DNA of 64,000 nt from Chondrilla cf. caribensis (GCA_964020155.1 OZ026570.1:123501-187500); one strand, 5' to 3'. Positions 14,226 to 25,747 are shown, counted from the stretch's first letter. Notes: generated from the letters alone by a model not told the origin. Translations and numbers: made by a program.

Positions 14226-14365
14226 AATTTACAAGGCTTCCATGAGATTCACTATAAATGCAGCGTGTGCACATGGCTGTAGACAAGTGGATACTGAAGC
14301 GTTTGTTGAGAATGTCTGACATAGTTAGCCATTTGAAAATAGAACAAGTGGAAATAACATGATAT
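14225..14365 (+). pseudogene. 5' fragment of a type-A kinase-Kelch gene (promoter plus about 15 codons)
   Basis: Matches the type-A promoter and start region of copies 1 and 3 almost base for base: TATAAA at 14253-14258, ATG at 14312, then codons for MSDIVSHLKIEQVEI. Homology ends abruptly near 14360, where the sequence runs into a minisatellite. It is a relic of an unequal exchange or incomplete duplication and cannot encode a kinase. Confidence 0.88.
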
Positions 14366-14384
14366 CGCATGTAGAGCAGTCTAA

Positions 14385-14715
14385 CTTTCTAGTGGGTGGG
14401 GCTCCAAGTAGCCGGACTCCAGGTTGGTGGGACTCCAGGTAGGTGGGGTGATGAGTGGGTGTGACTCCAAGTGGGTGTGACTCCAAGTGGGTGCGACTCC
14501 AAGTGGGTGTGACTCCGAGTGGGTGTGACTCCAAGTGGGTGGGGCTATGAGTGGGTGTGACTCCAGGTAGGTGGGGCTATGAGTGGGTGTGACTCCAAGT
14601 GGGTGTGACTCCAGGTGGGTGGGGCTCCAAGTGGGTGGGACTCCAGGTGGGTGGGACTCCAGGTAGGTGGGGCTATGAGTGGGTGTGACTTCAAGTGGGT
14701 GGAACTTCACTTGTA
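14385..14715. repeat. Minisatellite upstream of kinase copy 1
   Basis: About 18 short units of 14-20 bp based on gtgggtgtgactccaa and gtgggtggggctccag. A shorter relative lies before copy 3 (28995-29175). Confidence 0.9.
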
Positions 14716-15074
14716 ACACTGGAGAGTAAGATATCAATCAAGTACTGACTATTAATAGCATTGATTGTTCAAGGTGGAACCACCATGTCAACCAACTAGT
14801 GCGAAATGCCGTGATAAGACACAGACATAGCAGGCTAGATAACAAACTGAAATATGAATGGAAATAGGTAACCATACACTCAAAACTAAGAATGCCCCCA
14901 AGAATTTTGAGAACAAAGAAGTTTTCCAAGAACTGCTGCCAAACCTCTGGCTGGTCACACTCCTGTCTATGGGTATAACCATGGCAATTGTAATGTTACT
15001 ACACACCTCAAAAAATGGTTATAATGCACGCATACTTTCCATGCTAAGATTTACAGGGCTTCCATGAGATTCAC

Positions 15075-15080
15075 TATAAA
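15075..15080 (+). promoter_or_regulatory. TATA box, type-A promoter, kinase copy 1
   Basis: TATAAA 59 bp before the ATG at 15134. The same box and spacing occur in copy 3 and in the 14.2-kb fragment, which supports the start codon choice. Confidence 0.65.
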
Positions 15081-15133
15081 TGCAGCGTGTGCACATAGCT
15101 GCAGACAAGTGGATACTGAAGCGTTTGTTGAGA

Positions 15134-17883
15134 ATGTCTGACATAGTTAGCCATTTGAAGATAGAGCAAGTGGAGATGACCTCCTCTACCCTGGGAGCTG
15201 GTTCCTATGGGGAGGTGGTGGAAGCAGTGTGGATGAACACACCCTGTGCTGCCAAGAGACTTCACAGAGTATTCCGAATTCTCCCACAAAAGCAGTACCC
15301 AATCATTGTGGAGAAGTTTCTTCGAGAATGTGAGACCTGGAGCAACCTTCGCCATCCTCACATTGTATTATTCCTTGGAATTGTCTACGAAGTAGAGTCT
15401 CCCCTCCCAGTCCTCATCATGGAGAAGATGGACACCACTCTCTACAGCTTTGTGATGGAGCGTCCACCAGAAGACTTTCCTCTTTATCGCAAAGGATCGG
15501 TTCTTCTTCAAGTAGCACTAGCTCTCTGCTACCTTCACAACCAAGGACTCATCCACAGAGATCTCACCCCAAACAACATACTGCTAGATCTGGAGTCTTT
15601 CAAAGCCAAGGTCACAGATTTTGGAGTCACCAGCTTCATAACTTCAGAAAGAAAAATTCGTACCTCAGTTCCAGGGAATCCTGCTTTCATGCCTCCTGAA
15701 GCCAGCGGAGCCAAACCTAGATACAATGACAAGTTGGATACCTTCTCCTACGGGAATGTGGTCCTCTTTGCAATTAGTGAACATTGGCCCACTCCTGATT
15801 CCCCCACTAGGACTATCAATGATGAGTTAAGAGCCTTGACAGAGTTTGAGAGAAGGGCAGAATATGCAGAGCAAATGAGCAGCGAGGAGAGGAGGCTGTT
15901 CTTGGACTTCATCAAGCGCTGTCTGGAGAATAATCCCGAGAGGAGACCCAGCAGTAAAGAGATAGTGGAAGAGATGAACAAGATCAAATCTCAGATACCA
16001 GTGGAAGAAAGACATCAACAATCTGTCAGCCCTGAATCCACAGATAACGACACTCAGCAATGTGCAGATTGTAACAAACTGGCAGAGGTGAGTACAACAC
16101 AGCACTAACACCACACTGCTAACCACACACTGCTAACCACAGACTGCTAACCACACACTGCTAACAACACACTGCTAACTACATTGATGGCCCTTCAAGT
16201 TGGCTACACTCAATGGCTGTAATCCCTAATGTATTACTTCACCTCACAGCAAGTTCCTCTACTTGAAGAGAAGATAAGACAGATCAACACAAAGTATTTT
16301 GATGCCAGTACAGAACTGGTGAAACTGAAGGAAGAAAATGAGAAACTCCGCAAAAAGTGCAGTAATGTCTCCCCTAGTTACCGCAAAATATCGGAACATG
16401 ATCAGGATGACAAATCTGAAGTGAGTGGACCGATGTTTATGGGATGCTTGTAGATTAATTTTATATTTGATGTCCCTTTTTTGCTGCCCTATTAAAGACC
16501 AAATTGGCAGGCCAAACTCTGTTTGATGAACTAATTGCATTGAGAAAAGAAATCAAAACTTTGAGGAGTGAAAGGAAGCCACAGGGTCAATATCTCCCCT
16601 CTCTGTATCACCTGCCACCTCAATTTGGTCACGGAAGGAGTTACTCAACAAGTATCCATGGACCCCCTCCCAACAGCCCACTGGTAAGAGTGCGTGAGAG
16701 ATCTAGCTCCACACTACCTGCACTGTCACACAACTGTACTTGGAGACACAGATAGCCCTGACATCCACTCCCTCACTACACTGACTATAGAGACCTTGGT
16801 AATATGAGAATCAATAGTGATTCAAACAACCACCATCCGCACATAGGGTGTGATCAACAATGATCAGACTCCTCCATAAAACTGCACATTGCTTACTATT
16901 ACTGTTCTCCTTCCGCACAGACACCAACTTCCTCCATAAAGTGGACCCCTAGTACGCCACTTCCTTTTAAGATGTTCATGACGTCCGCTGTGGCCATCAA
17001 CAAAGCAGTATACATTGGAGGGGGGTACAATTCTTCCAGTTCACAGCCACTAACAGACATCTACAGGCTGGATACAGAGACTGGAGCATGGGTGATCATA
17101 CCACGACGTGACCCAGAACACACTACATCCGGGTTTGCTATTGCCACCTATAAAGAACGGCTACTTGTGATTGGAGGAGAATACTCCACCATCAGGAGAG
17201 GTATTGATGTGTCAGACAAAGTGCTGACACTGGATGTGAGTTCACTGTCAGGAAAATGGAGTTCGAAGATGGTCCACTCCTTGAACACACCTCGCTACAT
17301 CCCAGGAGCTACCATCTACCTGGACTACCTAGTGGTAGCTGGTGGAAGAGGAGTTGATGACGAACCAGTGCCCACCATGGAGATCATAAACCTGGAGCAC
17401 AACAAGAAGCCTTGGACAGTGACCATCCCAATACGGAGTGATGTACGTCCTCAACTGGTTGTCCTGAAGGATATGCTGATCGTTGGGGGAAAGAGAGCGG
17501 ACACCAAAGATACCATGGAAACACACAGCGTCTCCATCAGTGATGTCTTGTCAAATGAGAAGAAAAAAAAAAGAAATGATCTTGATTGGAGCACAACAAG
17601 GTTCATTCCACGTGGAGCAGCCATTTTCACAGCAAACGACTATCTTGTATCTGTGGGAGGTAGTGGGGAGAAAAGCACAACCTACTGCATCCACTGGTAC
17701 GCAGACAACTCATGGAAGAGGTGTATTTGTAGGACAAGAGACTTCAACGGCCGACAACGAGCTTCGGTGGTTACCATTGGCAACACAGTGTATGCCCTTG
17801 GAGGAAAAGATGTCCACCAAAGTGGTCAAGAAGAGCCAATCAATTCAGTTGACATATCCACATTTGCTCCAAACTACTTCTAA
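15134..17883 (+). CDS. TKL-like protein kinase - coiled coil - Kelch protein, copy 1
   Basis: Four exons, 15134-16087, 16250-16420, 16498-16683 and 16921-17883, give 757 residues. The kinase domain spans about residues 10-285: glycine loop GAGSYG (21-26), ATP lysine in AAKR (Lys41), alpha-C Glu65, HRDLTPNN (141-148, Asp143) and DFG (162-164), so it should be active. The HRDLT motif (T instead of K) is typical of TKL and tyrosine-kinase-like groups. Exon 2 encodes a heptad coiled coil (LLEEKIRQINTKY, LVKLKEENEKLRKK), exon 3 a second short helical and serine/proline linker, and exon 4 about six Kelch blades (AVYIGGGYN, LLVIGGEYS, LVVAGGRG, MLIVGGKR, LVSVGGSG, VYALGGKD). No signal peptide or membrane segment is seen. 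It probably is a cytosolic signalling kinase that dimerises through the coiled coil and binds a partner through the Kelch propeller; that role is inference. Confidence 0.85.
16090..16180. repeat. Short intronic repeat in kinase copy 1
   Basis: Units of 10-13 bp (ctgctaaccacaca) in intron 1. The same repeat occupies intron 1 of the other copies with different lengths: 22145-22370, 30510-30765 and 36435-36565. Confidence 0.85.
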
Positions 17884-18640
17884 GAACCTCCTGTAATCCA
17901 CTCACTGTTCAAGGCCCCCCTTTTTTTCTCTAATTGTGCATATTTTTCTTCAAATTGATTTTATTATCAAAAATCATGAATGTTGGAATCTTTTCAAAGT
18001 ATGAAATTTGTGTTTGTTTTGCTTGATCAATTTATGTAATTTACTAGTAAAATCAGATACGCTTCCAGGAAGTTATTATTATTATATTAACGTGTGTATT
18101 CAAAGAGGACTAGTGTGCGCATGCGCTGTGTAGTCACAAGTGATTGTGTACACATTTACTACAAACATACTCAGCATAACTGCCACTTAGAGCTCACACA
18201 ATATACGCGATGAAGTAGTCAAAAAATCCAGTGAGTTATGAGCGGTGAATACTGTAAGATGCTGTTAATTAATATTGTGTACTTACATGCCAGCAAATAA
18301 CGCTAGGGACACTGATATGTAGTTCAGACGTGATAGTAACTTCCCAACTAATCAAGTTACCAACACGATGCATGTGACTTGAGACATGAATACTATTTCC
18401 ACAATTGAGAGGGAGTACACGGATACTATTTCAGAAGTGAAGCCCACTCCATGCTCCCAGCAGCAGAGCAGTGACACTACTTGACTTTGTCCTGACCCAG
18501 CTGTGTACACAGGAGGCACCTCTGGTCTCAGCACGTACACCAGGGTGAGGACTGCATGCAGGAGTACCTCCAGTTCAGACAGACTGACTACACCAGAAAA
18601 ATTGTGCAATAATTGTTAAATGAGTGATTACGTGACACAG
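17884..18640. other. Noncoding spacer downstream of kinase copy 1
   Basis: AT-rich 3' region repeated downstream of copy 2 (26650-27410) and in part downstream of copy 3 (33310-33520). On the minus strand at about 18475-18595 it holds an exon-like open segment shared by all three copies (see findings). Confidence 0.6.
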
Positions 18641-18644
18641 GGTT

Positions 18645-18990
18645 AACTTGGATACAGGGTCTGTACACCACCATACATCGAGATACAGGGTCTGTACACC
18701 ACTATACATTGGGATACAGGGTCTGTACACCACCATACATCGGGATACAGGGTATGTACGCCACCATACATTGGGATACATGGTCTGTACACCACCATAC
18801 ATTGGGATACAGGGTATGTACACCACCATACATCGGGATACAGGGTATGTACGCCACCATACATTGGGATACAGGGTCTGTACACCACCATACATCGGGA
18901 TACAGGGTCTGTACACCACCATACATCGGGATACAGGGTCTGTACACCACCATACATTGGGATACAGGGTCTGTACACCACCATACATTC
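18645..18990. repeat. 31-bp minisatellite upstream of OMA1
   Basis: About eleven near-perfect 31-bp units containing gggatacagggtctgtacac followed by caccatacat. The same unit recurs at 27418-27540 and 33535-33865, always after the shared kinase-gene 3' spacer. Long open frames in all three phases are artefacts of the 31-bp period. Confidence 0.93.
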
Positions 18991-19271
18991 TTTACCAGGT
19001 TAGAGTCCATTAAGCTGGATTAGTCAACATACATCTCAACCGATGACCAATTCCCCAACATAACTCGATTTAGGTCGAGTAATTTAGGCTATTATACTCC
19101 AAGCGCTAGGGTTAACGTTGACGCCATCCGTGTAACATGTAGGGAATTCCCCTACGTCTGCGCATGTACGTACGTACCTTCTCGTCTTGTTTGAGCAAAG
19201 TTGCTCAGTCATTGTATTTCAAGTCATTATCGCGCATCGAAACTCGACAGGATACATTTCAACTTAGAACA

Positions 19272-20390
19272 ATGTGGTTACAAGCCCTCAAGACGTCACT
19301 GAAGAGGACAGCCAACGTACTACCTACTGGCATTGCCCCTTTGCCATCACTTACAAGACGCTCACCCGAGATAAATCAAACCAGAAATGCTGGTTTTATG
19401 GTCCCCGTGTTGAAGGGATTTGGACGTATTGTAGCCGTGTTGGTTGGCAGACGAATCAGGACGTGGTGGAGCAAGCTACCCCAAGACAGAAAGAACATTT
19501 ACTGGAAGAGACTACGTGGTATGAGGGGAACGTTTTACGTCTTTGGCGGTATCCTAGGGTTTGGAGGTGTGGCTTACTATGTCAGCCATATCGAAGAGAC
19601 TCCCATTACGAAGAGGAAGCGTTTTATTATGTTTTCAGAAGCTGATCTTCAAGAACCCATCCGAGAAGAAATGGAAGCTTATATGTCCAACCTCAAGGAC
19701 ACTCTGTTACCAAGTAATTCACCTGTTTATCAGCAGGTGAAGGAAGTAGTTCAAAGATTACTATCGACCAGGATTACCAAGAAGATGGAGAACACGCACT
19801 GGAAGTTGTATGTGGTAGACGATGATGAGACTGCCAATGCCTTTGTTCTGCCTAATGGGGAGATCTTTATGTTTACTGGGATGTTGAAGGTTCTGAGAGA
19901 TAAAGATGAAGTAGCTGTCATTCTTGGTCACGAAATAGCACACTGTCTTCTGCAACACGGTTTGGAGACACTCAGCCACCAAGGAGTCCTGGAGATATTC
20001 TCCTTGGGGTTCATCACTGCTATCTGGGCTCTGGTGCAGAGTGACATTCTCGCTTTTGTTGTTCACAAACTACAGAATGGTATCATGTCTGTGCTGTTTA
20101 AACTGCCTCACAGCCGAAAACTGGAGTTAGAAGCAGATGAGGTTGGACTGATGATAGCCGCTAAAGCGTGTTTTGACCCCAAAGCTGGTCCGAGAATATG
20201 GGACAGATTTGAGAGCCTGTGTGAGGCAAACGATATCCCCGAATATATCTCCACTCATCCCGGCCACAACAGGAGAAGCGCCTACCTAGCAGCCCTACTG
20301 CCCAATGCTTATGCCATCTCTTATGATAGCAACTGTGCCCACCTCACTGCTGAAGCCAGAGAGTTCAAGAAGAAGTTTAGACTTTTGTAG
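19272..20390 (+). CDS. OMA1: OMA1-like mitochondrial inner-membrane metalloprotease (M48)
   Basis: A single exon of 372 residues from MWLQALKTS (an in-frame upstream ATG at 19164 would add 36). The N-terminus is rich in K/R/S/T and lacks acidic residues, as expected for a mitochondrial presequence. A hydrophobic segment follows (GTFYVFGGILGFGGVAYYVS). The M48 domain has NAFVLPNGEIFMFTGML, the zinc-binding HEIAH motif in VILGHEIAHCLLQH, the second ligand region LELEADEVGL and STHPGHNRR. OMA1 cleaves OPA1 and DELE1 on mitochondrial stress. The absence of introns contrasts with its neighbours and may reflect retroposition or intron loss. It lies between kinase copies 1 and 2, in the same orientation. 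Confidence 0.9.
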   Translation: MWLQALKTSLKRTANVLPTGIAPLPSLTRRSPEINQTRNAGFMVPVLKGFGRIVAVLVGRRIRTWWSKLPQDRKNIYWKRLRGMRGTFYVFGGILGFGGVAYYVSHIEETPITKRKRFIMFSEADLQEPIREEMEAYMSNLKDTLLPSNSPVYQQVKEVVQRLLSTRITKKMENTHWKLYVVDDDETANAFVLPNGEIFMFTGMLKVLRDKDEVAVILGHEIAHCLLQHGLETLSHQGVLEIFSLGFITAIWALVQSDILAFVVHKLQNGIMSVLFKLPHSRKLELEADEVGLMIAAKACFDPKAGPRIWDRFESLCEANDIPEYISTHPGHNRRSAYLAALLPNAYAISYDSNCAHLTAEAREFKKKFRLL

Positions 20391-21165
20391 TACTCATGGC
20401 AGCAAATTACGAGTATTTTGGACAATTTCTTTATGTATTCTTTTGTTAATTGTAAATAGTGTTTCCTCACTTGTGATTGGTAAATTCTTTGGACACAATC
20501 ACTCCTTATGGTATAGATAATGGATTATTAACATTATTTATTATGTACCATAGTGTAATATTATGATGTACATTTTTATTACTCTGGACATTAATTGGTT
20601 AGTCAATTGATTTTATTATCAAATCTGATTATTATTTGTAGCCTAAACCAAGCGATCAATCACAGAAGGTAATTGAGTGAGTGTAAGGAGAAGATGTCCA
20701 CACCTTAAACTTGATTCCCAAACTCACTCAATGGGTTTGATATCAAACTTTGAGTGTAGTAGCTCAAATGTGACAAAGGACTCTGAAGACTCTGTATCAA
20801 GTCTATTGGGTGACTGCTCAGCCTAGTAAAGTGCAAGTGGCTTCCAATATCATCCATTTAATCACTCCTGACGATAAATTGACTACTATGAAATGATAAT
20901 TCATTTGAAAATACAATTCCCAGCACAAGTAGAAGTGAATACAAACCATGCGTGCGTGTGTGTGTGTCTGTGGAATCAGGAGTAATTTCACAAACATGCT
21001 CAGCATAACCAGACAGAGCACATCTCACTTCACTGACATAATTTTAAGTGTTGATTGGACCATGTAGGTTGGGATATTGAAAATGAGGGTAGGTGTTGAT
21101 TTGTAAAAATTCATATCTCGATTACCTGTCTGACTGTTCATTTTATCTGGCTTCCGCAGCTCCCT
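20391..21165. other. OMA1 3' region and spacer before kinase copy 2
   Basis: Noncoding. 20391-20940 is duplicated at 28403-28945 behind the OMA1 pseudogene. From about 21010 the sequence changes to the type-B promoter region, which matches 35250-35465 almost base for base. Confidence 0.7.
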
Positions 21166-21169
21166 TGAC

Positions 21170-21177
21170 TATAAAAG
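21170..21177 (+). promoter_or_regulatory. TATA box, type-B promoter, kinase copy 2
   Basis: TATAAAAG 58 bp before the ATG at 21228; identical placement in copy 4. Confidence 0.6.
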
Positions 21178-21227
21178 AGGCACTTGTTGATGTTCCAGTG
21201 GAATGTACCTACCTGAAAGGAGAGGGA

Positions 21228-23660
21228 ATGACTGAAATTGTTAGCAAGTTTTCTACCTTGAAGATAGAGCAAGTGGAGATCACCTCCTCTACCCTGGGAG
21301 CTGGTTCCTATGGGGAGGTGGTGGAAGCAGTGTGGATGAACACACCCTGTGCTGCCAAGAGACTCCACAGAGTATTCAGAATTCTCCCACAACAGCAGCA
21401 ACCAACCATTGTGGAGAAGTTTCTTCGAGAATGTGAAACCTGGAGCAACCTTCGCCATCCTCACATTGTACTATTCCTTGGAATTGTCTACGAAGTGGAG
21501 TCTCCCCTCCCAGTCCTCATCATGGAGAAGATGGACACCACTCTCTACAGCTTTGTGATGGAGCGTCCACCGGAAGACTTTCCTCTTTATCGCAAAGGAT
21601 CGGTTCTTCTCCAAGTGGCATTAGCTCTCCGCTACCTTCACAACCAAGGACTCATCCACAGAGATCTCACCCCAAGCAACATACTGCTAGATCTGGAGTC
21701 TTTCAAAGCCAAGGTCACAGATTTTGGAGTCACCAGATTCATACATTCGGGAAGAAAAATTCGTACCTCAGTTCCGGGGAATCCTGCTTTCATGCCTCCT
21801 GAAGCCAGCGGAGCCAAACCTAGATACAGTGACAAGTTGGATACCTTCTCCTATGGGAATGTGGTCCTCTTGCAATTAGCGAACATTGGCCCACTCCTGA
21901 TTCCCCCACTAGGACTATCAATGATGAGTTAAGAGCCTTGACAGAGTTTGAGAGAAGGGCAGAATATGCGGAGCACATGAGCAGTGAGGAGAGGAGGCTG
22001 TTCTTGGACATCGTCAAGCGCTGTCTGGAGAATAATCCCGAGAGAAGACCCAGCAGTAAAGAGATAGTGGAAGAGATGAACAAGATCAAATCTCAGATAC
22101 CAGTAGAAGAAAGACATCAACAATCTGTCAGCACTGTGAGTATGCGACAACACCACACTACTAACAACACTGTTAACAACACACTGCTAACCACACACTG
22201 CTAACCACACTGCTAACCACACACTGCTAACCACACTGCTAACCACACACTGCTAACAACACTGCTAACCACACTGTTAACCACACACTGCTAACAACAC
22301 TGCTAACCACACACTGCTAACAACACTGCTAACCACACACTGCTAACAACACTGCTAACAACACTGCTAACTACATTGATGGCCCTTCAAGTTGACCACA
22401 CTCTATGGTTGTAATCACTAATGTATTACTTCACCTCACAGCAAGTTCCTCTACTTGAAGAGAAGATAAGACAGATCAACACAAAGTACTTCAATGCAAG
22501 TACAGAACTGGTGAAACTGAAGGAAGAAAATGAGAAACTCCGCAAAAAGTGCAATAACTTCTTTTCCTCTAGTTACAAAATATCAGGAAATGATCAGGAT
22601 GGCAAATCTGAAGTGAGTGGACCGATATCAATGGGATGTTGTATATATTTGATCATCCTTTTCATTGCTGCCCTATTAAAGAACAAATCAGCTAACTGGA
22701 CTCTGTTTGATGAACTAATTGCATTGAGAAAAGAAATCAAAACTTTGACAACCGAGAGGAAGTCACAGGGTCAATATCTCTCTCCCCTGAGTCGTATGCG
22801 CTTTCAAACAGGTCAATTCGGAAGCAGTTATACGCTGAGTACCTCTAAACTCCCTCTCAACAGCCCACTGGTAAGAGTGCGTGAGAGATCTAGCTCCACA
22901 CTACCTGCATACGTGGAGACACAGCTAGCACTGACATCCACTCCCTCACTACACTGACTATAGAGACCTTGGTAATATGAGAATCAATAGTGATTCAAAC
23001 AACCACCATCTGCACATAGGGTGTGATCAACAATGATCAGACTCCTCCATAAAACTGCACATTGCTTACTATTACTGTTCTCCTTCCACACAGACACCAA
23101 CTCCCTCCATAAAGTGGACCCCTGGTACACCACTTCCTTTTAAGATGTTCATGACATCTGCCGTGGCCATCAGCAAAGCAGTATACATTGGAAGGGGGTA
23201 CAATTCTTCCAGTTCACAGCCACTAACAGACATCTACAGGCTGGATACAGAGACTGGAGCGTGGGTGATCATACTGCGACGTGACCTAGAACACACTACA
23301 TCCGGGTTTGCTATTGCCACCTATAAGGAACGGCTACTTGTGATTGGAGGAGAATACTCCACCGCCAAGAAAGGTACCAATGTGTCTGACAAAGTGCTGA
23401 CACTGGATGTGAGTTCACTGTCAGGAAAATGGAGTTCGAAGATGGTCCACTCCTTGAACACACCTCGCTACAACTCATGGAAGAGGTGTATTTGTAGGAC
23501 AAGAGACTTCAACGGCTGAAAACGAGCTTCGGTGGTTACCATTGGCAACACAGTGTATGCTCTTGGAGGGAAAGATGTCCACCAAAGTGGTCAAGAAGAG
23601 CCAATCAATTCAGTTGACATATCCACATTTGCTCCAAACTACTTTGTAGGACTATTGTTT
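21228..23660 (+). pseudogene. Kinase-Kelch copy 2, disrupted
   Basis: Homologous to copies 1, 3 and 4 across four exons (21228-22135, 22442-22612, 22682-22870, 23094 to about 23643). Three lesions are visible. A one-base deletion near 21868 (ctcttgcaatt where the others have ctctttgcaatt) shifts the kinase frame after the DFG region. A 408-bp in-frame deletion in exon 4, relative to copy 1, joins the second Kelch blade to the fifth or sixth. A CGA-to-TGA change makes a stop at 23517-23519. A Penelope-like element then sits at the very end of the coding region. The N-terminus starts MTEIVSKF (type B). The remaining sequence is still close to its paralogues, so loss was recent. Confidence 0.9.
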
Positions 23661-23838
23661 ACCACGTCTATAGCGATATTCAAGCAATTCTTTTAACAAA
23701 TTAATCATTCATCATGCAACGTTTCACCCATCACAGGCTTCTTCAGGCACATACAATACAAAACTCAAATCATTGGCTACACTAATAGTTACCCATTGGC
23801 CAGTAAATGACCAATGAGATAACAAGTGGATGTAACAC

Positions 23839-24186
23839 TCATATGTCCGTGATCAGGGTGTTCCACACTGGGCTTAGGGGGTACCCCTCATCCAGGTTGT
23901 AACTCCTGCTCCTCCTGATATGAATGCTCTCTTTGATTCTCCTTTCCTTCACTCTGCCCTCTCTCTCTACAACTACTGAGTCCTCCCATTTGATGTGATG
24001 GTTGAAAATCTCTGAGTGAACTGCATTGGCATTCATCATCTCTCTCTTTTCCACTGCTCGTTTGTGTTCTGTGATCCTCATCTTCAACAGTCTCCCCGTC
24101 TCTCCAATGTAAACTTCACTGCACTCCCCACATGGCATTCTGTACACAACCCCTTGTTCTTGTTCTTTTGTGGATCCTTCACACAT
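23839..24186 (-). pseudogene. GIY-YIG endonuclease fragment in the left arm
   Basis: The minus strand encodes VVYRMPCGECSEVYIGETGR followed by RITEHKRAV, the core of a Penelope-type GIY-YIG nuclease. It differs by only a few residues from the plus-strand copy at 26069-26416. It is separated from any RT domain, so it is a truncated duplicate. Confidence 0.85.
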
Positions 24187-24547
24187 GTCAGAATGCTCCT
24201 CAGAGTGTTGCGCTCGTGGAAGACTGGGGATAGTCCATGCTTCTTACATATCTTCCCTTTTTTCTCTGAAGTGCCCTTCACGTCAAGTAGGAAGCAAGAT
24301 GTGTTCCCTCTGGGCTGTCCAACTTGTCATCCTCTCCATCCTGTACGTCTTCTTCAACTGTTGTGGGCCTCGGCTTCAATACTCTGTCAATTAGCCTTCT
24401 TGGATAGCCATTCCTCAAGAACACTTCCTGGAGGTGTCTGATTTCCTTATGTGTTCCACATCACAAATCCTCTCTGCTTGAGTTATCAAGCACCTAATAA
24501 TACCTAGTTTAGTACACGGGTGATGGATTGGTCCTCTCTCAGTGGTG

Positions 24548-25747
24548 GAGACAGAAGTTCTTGCCCTTGGTCTGAATTTCGCAGTCACCCTGAATACACT
24601 TCCAACCACTGATTTCATCACAGGAATTGAAGGGGCAGCGGGGAAGCTAACACCGGAAATGGCACACGACCTAAAAACGGAAGTAACTGAATATCTGATT
24701 AAGAAGGAGAGACCAACATCTCACTTAGGAAAGCAGCACAGGGAAGCATTGAATAAGCTCCAAAAGGATGATACTATTGTAATTCTACTAGCACATAAAG
24801 GTAACGTGACTGTTATGATGGAGAAGACTGACTACCAAAAGGAGATGGAGGAACTGCTACAAGGAGGCAGCTATAAGACAGAAAGGGAGACCCATCCTCA
24901 AAAATTGAGAAGGAAATGAACAAGAAGCTAAAAGGACTGTGGACCAAAGGAGAAATTAATAAGGATATGTATGATGAGTTGTGATCAACCTTCTGCAGTA
25001 CTCCACAAATGTACGGGCTACCAAAGATCCACAAACCCAACATCCCACTGAGACCCATCGTATCATGCATTGGTTTAGCTACTTACCACCTACCCAAAGA
25101 ACTGACTCGTATTATCTCTCCTCTCATGGGGAAGACAAGCTCATATGTAAAGGACTCTGGTGACTTTGTCAAGATTAAGGACATACAGGTAGACGTGAGT
25201 ACAACTCTGGTCAGTTTTGATGTTGTGTCTAGGGTTAGGGTCGCCATCGATGAAACACTTGTTGTTTTTGAGAACAAACTTACAGATTTGACAACAGAGT
25301 TAGGATCCTTGAGAGTGGAAACAGTGAGGGATTTGCTACATCTATGCTTGACCACCAGCTACTTTGCATACAATGGGAAGATGTACGAACAGACTGAAGG
25401 TGCAGTAATGGGGAATCCATTATCCCCTGTGGTCACCAACATATTTATGGAGCACTTTGAAGAGTTGGCGATCAGCACATCTGCAACAAAACCAGCCACC
25501 TGGTTAAGATACATAGATAACACTTTTGCGGTATGGAGATGAGAAGCTTGAGGAATTTCTGGATCACCTAAACGCACTGAGGACGAGCATGAAGTTAACA
25601 ATGGAAATGGAAGAAAATGGCCAATTACCATTACCTGGATGTACTAGCGACGAAAAAGTAGAACTGCCTTACAACAACCATCTACAGAAAGGAAACACAC
25701 ACAGACCGTTACATCCATTTCACATCCAACCATCACCCGAGTACTAA
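24548..25747 (+). pseudogene. Penelope-like reverse transcriptase, frame-disrupted
   Basis: Three open segments in different frames (about 24548-24919, 25009-25542, 25540-25740) make one degraded RT. Recognisable parts are the N-terminal region (GLNFAVTLNTLPTTDFI, EYLIKKERPTSHLGKQ, ILLAHKGNVTVMMEKTDY), the fingers motif MYGLPKIHKPNIPLRPIVS, the palm segment EGAVMGNPLSPVVTNIFME and the catalytic box, which reads RYIDNTF where active Penelope RTs have YVDDTF-like sequence. The second catalytic Asp is therefore Asn. Frameshifts and this substitution make it inactive. Confidence 0.85.

Noticed and set aside
18575..19023. Repetitive open frames in all three phases over the 31-bp minisatellite, and similar ones at 33470-33942
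   Set aside because: A period of 31 without stops gives the same peptide in every phase. There is no start context, splice support or non-repeat domain.
21120..21166. Upstream coding exon of kinase copies 2 and 4 beginning MLICKNSYLDYL
   Set aside because: The frame is open, but it contains an acceptor-like ttccgcag and precedes a TATA box 58 bp before a better-conserved ATG; the downstream start was preferred.
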